A stretch of 64,000 nucleotides of DNA, taken from NCBI RefSeq assembly GCF_900109925.1, contig NZ_FOBW01000006.1, forward strand, positions 1 through 64,000. Reading direction: 5' to 3'. The DNA is from Mesobacillus persicus. GTDB lineage: Bacteria; Bacillota; Bacilli; Bacillales; Cytobacillaceae. A model generated the notes under the pieces. That model searched no databases, had not been told where the DNA came from, and was given only the letters and a program-made list of their open reading frames with translations. The translations under genes were made by a program, and so were the position numbers. This document shows positions 6,989-16,104 of this stretch, piece after piece (the first letter of the stretch is position 1; every line of letters starts with the position of its first letter).

Positions 6989-7981
6989 ATGAACGTATTT
7001 AGTAAAGAAGGCTGCCAGGTATTCCCGATTATCGTACCAGCAGAGTATGGCTTGAAAACAATTAACTTCTTTTTAGTCAAAACGAAAAAATCGCTTTCCC
7101 TAATTGATGCCGGCATCGACAGCCAAGAATGCTGGGACGCTTTACTTCAAACTTTACAAGACAACCAATTAAAATTAGAGGATTTAACAGAAATCATCCT
7201 TACTCATCATCATTATGACCATGTTGGCTTAGTAAATAAAATTGTTGCACAGCATCCGGTTCCTGTTTATGCGTCTCCACTTTCCATCCCCCGCTTAAAA
7301 AGAGATTCAAACTATATGGAAAAGAGAGTCAAATTTTACGAGCAATTGTATCAGGAGATGGGTTGCGGAGAGTTAGGGGATAAGCAGGTGAACTATTTAA
7401 AGAAAGCGGTTATAAAAAATAAACATCAAGCACTACAAACAGACATTAATGAAATTACCGGTTCCAAGTTACTTCATTTTCATATTATAGAAATTCCTGG
7501 CCATGCCCCAGACCAAATTGCCTTATGGGACGAAGATAGACAGTGGTTATTCCCTGGAGACTTACTACTTGAGCATATCTCGAGCAATGCATTTGTCGAA
7601 CCTGATGATACCGGGAAGAGACTTTACACCCTCATCCAACAACGGAATTCTTTAGAGACTTGTTATTCTTTGGATCCGGAAATCGTTTTCCCCGGTCACG
7701 GGTCAATGATTGAAGAGTCAAGTAAACTCATTGAAAAACGAATCGAGCGAATTGAAGCGAAAGCGGACCGTTTCCTCCAGTTGATACAAAGTGGGATTAG
7801 CACCGCCCATCAACTTGCGGAAACATATTATAAAAATACTTATTACGAACAATTTCCTCTTGTGATATCGGAAATTGTTAGTCATTTAGATTATTTGGAA
7901 GCACAGGGGAGAATTACAAAAGACAATAACCAAGGTGTCTGGCACTATTCTGTAAACAAACAAGAGGAAGCTTTAAAGTAA
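6989..7981 (+). CDS. MBL-fold metallo-hydrolase (glyoxalase II-like)
   Basis: 330 aa. The metal-binding motif H73-H-H75-Y-D77-H78 follows a beta-lactamase-like beta strand. Further ligands are likely in EIPGHAPDQ (near 170), LFPGDLL and VFPGHGS. A C-terminal helical domain (about 240-310) with a winged-helix look completes the common two-domain type. The gene is divergent from the sigma-54 activator and interrupts the run of minus-strand lysine genes. TTAGAGGTGAACCC precedes the ATG. It may hydrolyse a thioester or lactone in the same pathway, but the substrate is not shown by sequence. Confidence 0.85.
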   Translation: MNVFSKEGCQVFPIIVPAEYGLKTINFFLVKTKKSLSLIDAGIDSQECWDALLQTLQDNQLKLEDLTEIILTHHHYDHVGLVNKIVAQHPVPVYASPLSIPRLKRDSNYMEKRVKFYEQLYQEMGCGELGDKQVNYLKKAVIKNKHQALQTDINEITGSKLLHFHIIEIPGHAPDQIALWDEDRQWLFPGDLLLEHISSNAFVEPDDTGKRLYTLIQQRNSLETCYSLDPEIVFPGHGSMIEESSKLIEKRIERIEAKADRFLQLIQSGISTAHQLAETYYKNTYYEQFPLVISEIVSHLDYLEAQGRITKDNNQGVWHYSVNKQEEALK

Positions 7982-8049
7982 AGCCTCCTCACTTCTCCCT
8001 GGCCATTACCCATTAAGGAGAGTCCCATTTACTATTTTACAAGTCCATT

Positions 8050-8898
8050 TCATTTCGACATGTCCTTTACCCAAAGATTCATATCTTCGAGCTTATCATA
8101 AATATAACAATTATTCATAAGCCTTCCACGATAGTCATAGCCCAATTGGTGCAATGCCGCATTCATTCCAAAGGATAACGACCTTGCGATGGAATACACG
8201 CAATAGATACCGTTTGACTTTAACTCTTCCTCTAATCTTAAAAGTAGGAACTTCATCAGTCCATATTTACGATGGGCTTTCAAAGTTGCACAATCCGTTA
8301 ATTCCGCATTTTTATAAAAATCATTTACTTCTGCGGACGCTGCGCTAATGATTTCACCGTGATGCTCAAATCCAAAGTAAATGGTCCCTTCCTTCATTGT
8401 TTCTTTTATATATTCCGGTTTGTTTAAAGGAGTTGGATAGATTTTAAAGATTTGCTGATAAAGTTTAGCTAACCCCTCTGCATCATTCTCTGTCAACTTT
8501 TTAAGTGTATACTCACCAGGAATTGTTCCCAATTTCGCATGTCTATCAAGAGAGGTAACACCATATAGCAATTCATCTTCCTTACCCCATTCCTGACTCC
8601 TCATCCGCTCATGATTATAAAACTTAGAGAAAAACAAACAATCGGACCCTAGAAAATAACCACAAATCATGCCCTCGAACCGAAACCCATGTTCAACAAG
8701 AGTTAAAAAGTGTTCTTTTCTTGCTTTAAATATCAGTTTTTCCGCTTTATGTTCTTTGGCCATCCTTTCACTTTCAATTAGAAGTTGATTTAAATTTCCT
8801 ATATAATCATCGACCCTGACTCGCTTATTAAACGGATCGAGATAGAAGGTGACTCGATAATTAACACCCTTCTTTTCGACTGTTTTTGCCTTTTGCAT
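8050..8898 (-). CDS. ablB: Beta-lysine N6-acetyltransferase (AblB / YodP)
   Basis: 282 aa from the ATG at 8898, preceded by GAAAGGAGGGGGAAG; the longer frame begins inside this site. The C-terminal half (about 135-270) is a GNAT acetyltransferase, with the acetyl-CoA loop region around HRKYGLMKFLLLRLEEEL. AblB acetylates the epsilon amino group of beta-lysine made by KamA. In archaea N-epsilon-acetyl-beta-lysine is an osmolyte; in Bacillus the gene sits with degradative enzymes. It is the last gene of the yodT-S-R-Q-P run, 70 bases after yodQ. Confidence 0.9.
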   Translation of the reverse strand: MQKAKTVEKKGVNYRVTFYLDPFNKRVRVDDYIGNLNQLLIESERMAKEHKAEKLIFKARKEHFLTLVEHGFRFEGMICGYFLGSDCLFFSKFYNHERMRSQEWGKEDELLYGVTSLDRHAKLGTIPGEYTLKKLTENDAEGLAKLYQQIFKIYPTPLNKPEYIKETMKEGTIYFGFEHHGEIISAASAEVNDFYKNAELTDCATLKAHRKYGLMKFLLLRLEEELKSNGIYCVYSIARSLSFGMNAALHQLGYDYRGRLMNNCYIYDKLEDMNLWVKDMSK

Positions 8899-8967
8899 CT
8901 TCCCCCTCCTTTCAAAAAAAATCGGCAATTAACTGCCAGGCTCCATTACTCTATGGCAGGGACATCT

Positions 8968-10245
8968 TCACGTACCATCGTTTTCAGTGCCGCACCACTT
9001 CATGATCGCAACTGCAATGATTTCTGCCACCTCATATACATCATTAAGTTCAATATATTCATTGGCATCATGAGCCATCTTCGTTACTCCAGGACCAAAA
9101 ACGACCACAGGTACACCGCCAATTTTATTTAAAATCCCGCCATCCGTGGCCCACGGAGAAGCCTCAATCACCGGACGGGCACGTTTGATTTCAGTAAAGC
9201 TTTCAGTTAGCACCGTAACTAAATCATGTTCAACCTCGATATCCCCAGGTAACCATCTTGCTCCAAACCATTCAACAACAGGCTGATTCTCCTTTAACCA
9301 TGGATCTAGTGACGCAACTTTTTCAATGGCCTGCTCCATTTCCTGTTTTGCATTCTCCATTGATTCGTCTGGAGCCACCCCCATTCTCCCTTCAATCAAA
9401 GCAATATCCGGTACAGAGGAGGGCCAATCGCCGCTACTAATTTTTCCTACATTAATTGGAATAGGGATAGGAATTTCGGAAAATAGCGGATCGGTAATCC
9501 TACTATTTCTTTTAATTTCCAATTCTCTTATTTCTTTTAAAATCAATTCCGCCTTCTCGATCGCACTAACTCCTTCATATCTTGTTCCGCCGTGGGCCTG
9601 CTTTCCTCTTATTTTTATTCTAAACCACATTGAACCTTGCTGCTTCGGGAAGAATTTCAAATTCGTCGGTTCTGGTATAATTGCCCCATCGGCCTTGTAA
9701 CCCCGCAGAACGGTAGATAAGGTACCAGCTCCCCCGCTCTCTTCCTCAATGACACTTTGGAAAATTACATCTCCCTTTAAAGTGACTCCACTTTTAATAA
9801 TAGCTTCCAGTGCAAGAAGCAGCGAAACTGTTCCGCCTTTCATATCAGTTGAACCACGACCATACAATCGACCATTCTCAATCTTCCCGCTAAAGGGCTC
9901 ATATTCCCATGAATCGATATCCCCGACTGGGACGACATCAATATGGCCGTTTAAAATCAGCGACCTTCCTCCACCAGTCCCGGGCAAAACTCCAACTGCA
10001 TTTGGATTTCCAACAAAATTGTTCCGGTCCGAACAGAAAGCAGGATGATTAGTTAGCTCCTCACCCCCTAGTTCCCAAATGTCCATGTTCATTCCAAGTT
10101 CTCGGCATTTTTCAATAATAACCGCCTGAGCACTACTTTCTTTTCCTCTTACACTTCCTTCCTGTACAACTCGCTGCAGGAATTTCGCTGCGTCGCTTTG
10201 ATTACCCTGAATATAAGCTCTTACTTTTCTTTGCGCCTCCTCCAC
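8968..10245 (-). CDS. yodQ: M20-family deacetylase/peptidase (YodQ)
   Basis: 425 aa starting at GTG with AAAGGGG upstream. An M20/ArgE/DapE metallo-hydrolase: metal ligands appear in NGHIDVVP and GRGSTDMKGG, the general base in IEEESGG, and a late His in MAHDANEY. The dimerisation lid is in the middle (about 190-300). In this cluster it would remove the acetyl group from N-acetylated intermediates after AblB action, though the exact substrate is inferred. It sits 26 bases downstream of yodR in one operon. Confidence 0.9.
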   Translation of the reverse strand: MEEAQRKVRAYIQGNQSDAAKFLQRVVQEGSVRGKESSAQAVIIEKCRELGMNMDIWELGGEELTNHPAFCSDRNNFVGNPNAVGVLPGTGGGRSLILNGHIDVVPVGDIDSWEYEPFSGKIENGRLYGRGSTDMKGGTVSLLLALEAIIKSGVTLKGDVIFQSVIEEESGGAGTLSTVLRGYKADGAIIPEPTNLKFFPKQQGSMWFRIKIRGKQAHGGTRYEGVSAIEKAELILKEIRELEIKRNSRITDPLFSEIPIPIPINVGKISSGDWPSSVPDIALIEGRMGVAPDESMENAKQEMEQAIEKVASLDPWLKENQPVVEWFGARWLPGDIEVEHDLVTVLTESFTEIKRARPVIEASPWATDGGILNKIGGVPVVVFGPGVTKMAHDANEYIELNDVYEVAEIIAVAIMKWCGTENDGT

Positions 10246-10271
10246 ACAATTTGCCCCTTTCTAGTCTCAAT

Positions 10272-10931
10272 CTAGTAAGCTATTGTCTTTAAGTTATTTC
10301 CTATGAGAAAATTACAATCTGTCTTCTCCCTAATCAGTTCGACTGTTGTTGAACTATAATGTTCAATTAAGAACAGCTCCTTATTGACTACCTGGAAAAC
10401 AGCCAAATCGGTGATAATAAGATCTACGCAGCCTTTTGAGGTTAGAGGTAAGGTGCACTCTTTGACGATTTTAGATTTCCCTGCTTTATCTGTGTGTTTC
10501 ATTAGTACCACCAGCTTCTTTGCCTTAGAGGCAAGTTCCATCGCTCCGCCCATGCCGGGAATTTTTTTCCCAGGGATAATCCAGTTTGCTAAGTCCCCTT
10601 GCCTACTTACTTGCAGAGAACCAAGAATTGATACATCTACCCTACCTCGCCGAATCATCCCAAATGCAGTCGTACTATCAAAATAGGAGGCACCAGGGAC
10701 AATCGTGACAGGATACCCTCCTGCATTACATAGATTTTCATCCTCCTTACCTGAAAGAGGGGAAGCTCCCATGCCAAGAATACCGTTCTCGGCTTGGAAC
10801 ATCACATTCATACTACTGGGTAGGTGGTTTGGAACTAGCGATGGTATTCCAATCCCTAGGTTGACGACCATACCATCCGCTATTTCCTCCGCCGCTCGTC
10901 TCGCCATTTTGTTCCTTTCATCTAAAATCAT
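10272..10931 (-). CDS. yodR: CoA-transferase subunit B (YodR)
   Basis: 219 aa, normal for a 3-oxoacid CoA-transferase beta subunit. It carries the catalytic glutamate motif ENGILGMG (near 46-53) and the NLGIGIP start typical of the family. It pairs with YodS, 24 bases upstream, to move CoA between acyl donors and the keto acid formed from beta-lysine. AGGGGGGAT precedes the ATG. Confidence 0.92.
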   Translation of the reverse strand: MILDERNKMARRAAEEIADGMVVNLGIGIPSLVPNHLPSSMNVMFQAENGILGMGASPLSGKEDENLCNAGGYPVTIVPGASYFDSTTAFGMIRRGRVDVSILGSLQVSRQGDLANWIIPGKKIPGMGGAMELASKAKKLVVLMKHTDKAGKSKIVKECTLPLTSKGCVDLIITDLAVFQVVNKELFLIEHYSSTTVELIREKTDCNFLIGNNLKTIAY

Positions 10932-10955
10932 TTTTTATCCCCCCTGCGTGCGAGT

Positions 10956-11657
10956 CTATTCCCAGACCCATTTCCAGTTCACTCCATTTGAAGGGATGAC
11001 CATGTCAACAAAAACACCCGGAGTGATAATTTCCTCCGGATTTAAACTTCCGAGCGGAACGATTTCTTCCACCTCTGCAATGGTAAACCTCCCTGCCATT
11101 GCAACAAGTGGATTCGTATTCCTTGCGCTTTTATCGTAGACTAGATTTCCGTAGGGGTCGGCCTTCTTAGCATAGATGATGGATACATCAGCGGTGAGGG
11201 CAGGCTCTACTAAATAGTCCTTACCGTTTAATTGCATTTGCTTCTTCCCGTAAGCGACCATTTCATTATCAATCCCAATATCCGTTAAAATGGCACCAAG
11301 GCCCATTCCACCAGCTCGGATTCGCTCTACCAAAGTTCCTTGAGGTGAAAATTCCACCTCAAGTAATCCTTCATTCATAAGCTTTCCAGCCACTGGGTTG
11401 GAACCGATATGGGAGGCAATCACCTTTTTAGCTCTCCCTTGACTAACCACCTTACCAATTCCGATATGTGGAAACCCGGTGTCATTTCCTATTAATGTAA
11501 GGTTTTTAAGGTTGTTTGTTATCATTCCATCAATTAAACCTGGTGGAGATCCTACACCACCAAACCCTCCAAACATAATTGTTAATCCATCTTTTAAATG
11601 CTTAAGAGCCTGCTCAAGAGAACTAATTTTTTGAAAAGGATTCGATTGTTCAATCAT
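10956..11657 (-). CDS. yodS: CoA-transferase subunit A (YodS)
   Basis: 233 aa. An alpha subunit of the 3-oxoacid CoA-transferase family with the glycine-rich GGFGGVGSPPGLI near residues 31-43 that binds CoA. Its start overlaps the end of yodT by 8 bases, showing translational coupling. With YodR it forms the heterodimer of the acetylated beta-lysine degradation route. Confidence 0.92.
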   Translation of the reverse strand: MIEQSNPFQKISSLEQALKHLKDGLTIMFGGFGGVGSPPGLIDGMITNNLKNLTLIGNDTGFPHIGIGKVVSQGRAKKVIASHIGSNPVAGKLMNEGLLEVEFSPQGTLVERIRAGGMGLGAILTDIGIDNEMVAYGKKQMQLNGKDYLVEPALTADVSIIYAKKADPYGNLVYDKSARNTNPLVAMAGRFTIAEVEEIVPLGSLNPEEIITPGVFVDMVIPSNGVNWKWVWE

Positions 11658-13008
11658 CCATTTTTACCCCTTGCTTTACTAATTCTTGTTTTAATTGCAC
11701 CATCGATGACTCTAATAATCTAACAAGTTCCTCGATTTCTCGCTTCGTAATCGTGAGCGGTGGTGCAATGATAATGGCATCGCCACTTGTTCCGTCCAAT
11801 CCTGCCGATGCCGGATAAACTAAGAGACCTAAGCTTTGGGCAATTTTCACGAGTCTACTCGTTACATTGAATTCCTTCGAAAAGGATTGTTTCGTTTCCC
11901 TATCCTCTACGAATTCCAGCCCGAGTAACAAGCCTTTTCCTCGTATATCACCAATGAACGGGTACTGAACTCTTAGTTTTTCAATAAGATTTTTTAAATA
12001 AATGCCTTTAGAATCGACGTCAGCAAAAAGGTTATTATTCTCTAGATATTCCATTACAGCAAGTGCAACTGCTGCTGATTGCGGATTGGCACTTAATGTA
12101 TGCCCACTCATAATCTGTTTAGAGCCAGACATTATTGGTTCCATTACTTTTTCACTAACAACGGTGGCTGCAATCGGAGCATATCCTGCCCCCATTCCTT
12201 TTCCAAGGCAAACTATATCAGGAATGATACCCCAATGCTCACTTGCAAGCATCGTTCCCGTACGACCAAACCCAGTCATAACTTCATCCGCAATAAACAA
12301 GACATTATGGGTTTCACAAATTTCTTTAACCTTTTTATAGTAACCCTTAGGAGGAGTAATACACCCACCTGCAGCCCCAACGATTGGTTCGGCAATAAAT
12401 GCGGCAACAGATTCAGGGCCGATTCTGCTTAATGCTGTGTCTAATTCCTGAGCACATTCATATTTACAGCTTTCTGGTGTTTGGTTAAATGGACAACGAT
12501 AACAATACGGGGGAGAAACATTTGGAAAATCAGCAAGCAACGGAACAAACCTTGATCTTCGGCCAGGATGACCGGACATAGATAAAGCTCCTAGTGTTAT
12601 ACCATGATAGCTAACCCATCTTGAAAGAATTTTTGATTTTAGAGGAAAACCTTTTTCTTGCCAATACTGAATGGCAACCTTCATGGCCGTCTCTGTCGCC
12701 TCGGATCCACTATTTACAAAAAAACTCCAATTTAAATCACCAGGTGTAGAGAGGGCGATTTTTTCAGCAAGCTTTTCTGCGGGTTCACTTGAAAATTGCG
12801 ACCGATAGACAAATGATATTTTTTCAGATTGCTCTTTCATTGCCTCAATAATTTCTTCAACACCGTGGCCAATATTGGCGGTAACTGCTCCTGAGGAAGC
12901 ATCTAGATACTGTTTTCCATCAAGGTCGTATAAATAGACCCCCTTCCCATAGCTGACAATCGGATATTCCTCATCAAGAGCTGGTTTTATTAAATATGTT
13001 CGTTCCAT
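11650..13008 (-). CDS. yodT: Class III aminotransferase of the beta-lysine pathway (YodT)
   Basis: 452 aa. A PLP-dependent class III (omega-amino acid) aminotransferase. VNSGSEATETAMK binds the PLP phosphate, IADEVMTGFGRTG carries the Asp that contacts the PLP pyridine nitrogen, and CLGKGMGAGYAP holds the Schiff-base Lys. A Cys cluster in the middle (YCYRC...SCKYEC) matches a subgroup of these enzymes and may bind metal. It is the first gene of the operon, with a cre-like site and sigma-E-like -10 upstream. It probably transaminates (acetyl-)beta-lysine to the 3-keto acid handed to YodRS. Confidence 0.9.
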   Translation of the reverse strand: MERTYLIKPALDEEYPIVSYGKGVYLYDLDGKQYLDASSGAVTANIGHGVEEIIEAMKEQSEKISFVYRSQFSSEPAEKLAEKIALSTPGDLNWSFFVNSGSEATETAMKVAIQYWQEKGFPLKSKILSRWVSYHGITLGALSMSGHPGRRSRFVPLLADFPNVSPPYCYRCPFNQTPESCKYECAQELDTALSRIGPESVAAFIAEPIVGAAGGCITPPKGYYKKVKEICETHNVLFIADEVMTGFGRTGTMLASEHWGIIPDIVCLGKGMGAGYAPIAATVVSEKVMEPIMSGSKQIMSGHTLSANPQSAAVALAVMEYLENNNLFADVDSKGIYLKNLIEKLRVQYPFIGDIRGKGLLLGLEFVEDRETKQSFSKEFNVTSRLVKIAQSLGLLVYPASAGLDGTSGDAIIIAPPLTITKREIEELVRLLESSMVQLKQELVKQGVKMDD

Positions 13009-13110
13009 CCTCTCACTCCGCCCTTTTCTGGAAGCGCTCCCAATCTATAAAGAACTTTTCTATAAATTGTATGAGGAAAGAGCATGATTCTTTCTTAGAG
13101 AATCATCCTT
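13009..13110 (-). promoter_or_regulatory. yodT upstream region: cre-like site, sigma-E-like -10 and inverted repeat
   Basis: TGGAAGCGCTCCCA (13029-13042) fits the catabolite-control consensus TGNAANCGNNNNCA. On the minus strand CATACAAT (RC of 13066-13073) is a perfect sigma-E -10, but the -35 at the right distance is weak. ATGATTCT-N7-AGAATCAT (13084-13106) is an 8-bp inverted repeat upstream. The cre would lie inside the transcript leader, consistent with CcpA blocking. No -24/-12 element is seen here, unlike kamA. Confidence 0.55.
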
Positions 13111-13120
13111 TAACATAAAG

Positions 13121-13393
13121 AACAAAAGCGCAAGCGCCTTGAACAGCCCCCGTGAGTCTAGACGAGCCGACAAGAAGGTTGTTCATTAACCTTCTTGACG
13201 GATTGTACGAAAAGCGGAGGCGACTGCACAGGGACGAGCATAAGACGCGCCCTGTAAGAAGGTGTTTTTTACCTTCTGAAAGGGAGAGTCTTATGTCTTC
13301 CGAGTCCCTAGGAGCCGCAGCTAGACAAGCTTATGACCCGAGGGACTAGGGGCTAAGGCTGGATGCAGAGAACGTACACAAATTCCCATACCC
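13121..13393. repeat. Dispersed Bacillus-type repeat, long copy (A)
   Basis: It begins AACAAAAGCGCAAGCGCC and ends near CACAAATTCCCATACCC. Internal hairpins include AAGAAGGTT...AACCTTCTT and AGAAGGTGT...ACCTTCT. Blocks such as CCGAGTCCCTAGGAGCCGCA and GTGAGTCTAGACGAG recur at 57.5 kb and 48.1 kb. It is more GC-rich than its surroundings and fills the gap between yodT and the S66 peptidase gene; a frame across it is not credible as a gene. Confidence 0.85.
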
Positions 13394-13424
13394 TTAGTTT
13401 ATGTAGTAAGTAAACAATAAAAAA

Positions 13425-13448
13425 ATGGTACCTGCTTTAAGGTACCAT
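13425..13448 (-). terminator. Terminator of the S66 peptidase gene
   Basis: ATGGTACCT and AGGTACCAT form a 9-bp stem with a 6-base loop. On the minus strand T7 follows. Confidence 0.88.
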
Positions 13449-13455
13449 CCATTCG

Positions 13456-14448
13456 TTATGATTCATTATATTCCATTTGATCAACGGAGATTTCAACGTT
13501 GTTACTGACAACAGTAACTGTTGCGGTGCTACCAATTGGTAACGTTGCAAATGGTTGTACATGACCGATATTGACATTCGCAATAACAGGAATTCCTCGA
13601 AGTTCTGATTTTGAGGCAATGATTTGTCGCAAGGCCGTTTCCGTAATTTGCGAATCTTTTTGGAAGCGTCCAATTAAAATCGCCTTAATTCCTGCAGCAT
13701 CCGGTTGGTGTAGAAGGGACTGAAGCTGGCGGTCGAATATTCTAGCATGTGTTTCCTCATCATCCTCAATAAACAATATACTATTATGTAAAGAAGGCAT
13801 GTATTCTGTACCCTGTAAGAGATTGATGGTGGAAAGATTCCCCCCGATTAGCTTACCGGAAGCATTTCCTCCTTGTAAAATCGTATATCCAGTATTCTGA
13901 ACAAAATTCCGTTGTTCCTGTTCCAAAAACCAAGGATCATCCGACCATACCTCAGAAGGCTCAATTTCAAATGGCGCATCGTTTGTCACCGCTTCAAGGA
14001 ATGACTTCAAAGTATACTCGAATCCATGTTTTACACCAAAGCTTGAAAAGTGAGGACCATAATAAGTCACAAGTCCGGTTTTTCGATAGATGGCCAACTG
14101 CAGTGAGGTGATATCATTATACCCACAGAAAATCTTAGGGTTGTCCTTAATTAAATCATAATCAATATGTCTTAGAAGTTGGTTGGCATTGTATCCTCCA
14201 ACACCCGTTAACACAGCCTTAACCTGTCGATCACTAAAGGCATCATGTAAATCGGCTATACGCTCTTTTACAGTGGTACTAAAGAACTCATCATGGTTTT
14301 CGCTGTATTTCCCAAAGGTTACTTTGAACCCCAGATCATTCAATCGATTCACCGCTAAGTCAATTTGCTTCCCCTTGACTACCGCCATACTCGTCGAAGG
14401 AGCAATGACTCTTATCTCATCTCCAGGAGTTAATCTCTGTGCAAGCAT
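13456..14448 (-). CDS. S66-family peptidase homologue (LD-carboxypeptidase / MccF-like) with altered active site
   Basis: 330 aa, normal for the family, which cleaves the L-D bond of murein peptides (LdcA) or microcin C derivatives (MccF) with a Ser-Glu-His triad. The N-terminal IAPST start, LTGVGGYNANQLL, a LFIEDDEE region (Glu) and NIGHVQP (His) are all present. The nucleophile segment, usually G-[YFH]-S-D, reads G109-Y-N111-D, with Asn (AAT) for Ser (AGT-type). The protein may be catalytically dead, may use another residue, or may belong to a variant clade. It is cytoplasmic and monocistronic. Confidence 0.85.
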   Translation of the reverse strand: MLAQRLTPGDEIRVIAPSTSMAVVKGKQIDLAVNRLNDLGFKVTFGKYSENHDEFFSTTVKERIADLHDAFSDRQVKAVLTGVGGYNANQLLRHIDYDLIKDNPKIFCGYNDITSLQLAIYRKTGLVTYYGPHFSSFGVKHGFEYTLKSFLEAVTNDAPFEIEPSEVWSDDPWFLEQEQRNFVQNTGYTILQGGNASGKLIGGNLSTINLLQGTEYMPSLHNSILFIEDDEETHARIFDRQLQSLLHQPDAAGIKAILIGRFQKDSQITETALRQIIASKSELRGIPVIANVNIGHVQPFATLPIGSTATVTVVSNNVEISVDQMEYNES

Positions 14449-14496
14449 TTCTTTTATCCCCTCAACAATTTATTTATCAGTATTATGCCTAAAAGA

Positions 14497-16101
14497 TTAT
14501 GAAGAATACTCTATAGTCTTCAGTTGCGTTTGATAGAGGGGAAGCTTAATAGAAACCGTAGTACCTTTTCCTCTTACGCTATCAATGACCATTGTCCCTT
14601 GATGACTTTCAATAATACTGTGACAAACCATTAGACCTAAACCCGTTCCTTTTTCTTTCGTCGTAAAGAAGGGTTGGCCAACTTTTGAAAGAAGTTCCGG
14701 AGGTATACCACATCCACTGTCGATGAATGTGATTTCAATTTCATTCCCAATAGGCTGGGCCGAAATCAATATATCACCGCCTTGTTCCATCGCTTCAATC
14801 GCATTTTTCAAGATATTTATAAACACTTGTTTTAGTTTATTTTCCTCTCCATGGATAATAAATTCAGGCAGATCATCGCAATATTCACACTTCAGGGTAA
14901 CCCCATATAGATTTGCTTGCGCTTCCATTAGAGTGATGATATTTTTTAAAACCATTGCAATATTAATCTCATGGAAATCCATTCTTCTTGGTTTGGCCAA
15001 TAATAAAAGCTCACTCACAATCGTATTAATCCGTTCAATTTCTGTAATCATAATGTCCATATAATCCTGGTTCGAATCAATTCTGTCGCCCAATAATTGG
15101 GTGAAGCCTTTTAAACTCGTCAGTGGATTCCGAATTTCATGGGCAATACCAGCAGCTAGTTCACCTACAACCGTAAGTTTCTCTGTTTGTTGCATAAACT
15201 CGCGGCTATGCTTAAGCTCAGTAATATCACGAACCAAGATATGTAAGCAAGAGTTCCCTTTATAATCAAATGGGATACTCTTAACCTCAACATGGATGAT
15301 GTCGCCATTTAAGCAAATCAAGCGATGTTCATAGGTATGAAGACCATCTCGATTCTTCGCTAGGGTTTCCCTTACCTTTTTATGATCATCAGGATGAATA
15401 AACTGAAACAAAGATCGATTCTGTACATCCTCCTTCGAACTTGCTTTTAAAAGCTTTACACCTGTTTCGTTAATAAAAAATGGGACATCGCTATTCTCTC
15501 TTGTTAGGATAATGGCTTCTGGAGATTCCTCGACAAGCCTACGATACTTTTCTTCGCTTTCTAACAGCATTTTATTCGTATTAGTCAGTTCATTTGTACG
15601 TTCTTTGACCAGTGCCTCTAGCATTGCCTCATTGCTTTTTAATGTCCGATTAGCATCCTCTAACTCTCTGGTTCTTATCGCAATGATTTTAGCCTGTTCT
15701 TCAACTTTTTTTTGATTCAAGAACAAAGAAACAAATCCATTTACTTTCGATTTTAAAATACTAGGATTAAATGGTTTTATGATATAGTCAATTGCGCCTA
15801 CAGAATAACCTTGCATCACATTCTCGTCCGTTTGACTTAAAGCTGTCACAAATATGATGGGAACATCCTTCGTTTTATCTCTTTGCCGAATCATCTTTGC
15901 CGTTTCGAATCCATTCATTCCAGGCATCTGAACATCCATGATGATTACGGCAAATTCTTCTCTTAAGACCCATTTCAATGCTTCTTCTCCAGAAAGAGCC
16001 TTTTTAAGATGATAGTTCGGGGAAGTGAGGACTGCTTCTAGTGCAAGTAAGTTCTCTTCCCTATCATCGACCAATAGTATATTCACCAATTGATTATCCA
16101 T
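14497..16101 (-). CDS. Response-regulator / PAS / histidine kinase hybrid
   Basis: 534 aa. Order: N-terminal receiver (about 5-120, phospho-Asp in IIMDVQMPGMNG), coiled coil (about 125-180), PAS (about 185-295), HisKA with IAHEIRNPLTSL (phospho-His), and HATPase with the GTGLGLMVCHS G2 box. There is no membrane segment, so it is cytosolic and likely takes phosphate from the upstream hybrid kinase. It starts 3 bases after the CheR-type gene ends. Together the three genes form a phosphorelay plus methylation unit. The output is unknown; no DNA-binding domain is present. Confidence 0.9.
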   Translation of the reverse strand: MDNQLVNILLVDDREENLLALEAVLTSPNYHLKKALSGEEALKWVLREEFAVIIMDVQMPGMNGFETAKMIRQRDKTKDVPIIFVTALSQTDENVMQGYSVGAIDYIIKPFNPSILKSKVNGFVSLFLNQKKVEEQAKIIAIRTRELEDANRTLKSNEAMLEALVKERTNELTNTNKMLLESEEKYRRLVEESPEAIILTRENSDVPFFINETGVKLLKASSKEDVQNRSLFQFIHPDDHKKVRETLAKNRDGLHTYEHRLICLNGDIIHVEVKSIPFDYKGNSCLHILVRDITELKHSREFMQQTEKLTVVGELAAGIAHEIRNPLTSLKGFTQLLGDRIDSNQDYMDIMITEIERINTIVSELLLLAKPRRMDFHEINIAMVLKNIITLMEAQANLYGVTLKCEYCDDLPEFIIHGEENKLKQVFINILKNAIEAMEQGGDILISAQPIGNEIEITFIDSGCGIPPELLSKVGQPFFTTKEKGTGLGLMVCHSIIESHQGTMVIDSVRGKGTTVSIKLPLYQTQLKTIEYSS

Positions 16102-16104
16102 CTC

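Noticed and set aside
13152-13349. 65-residue plus-strand frame
   Set aside because: It lies wholly inside dispersed repeat copy A, has no ribosome binding site, and its composition (many Arg) reflects the GC-rich repeat.
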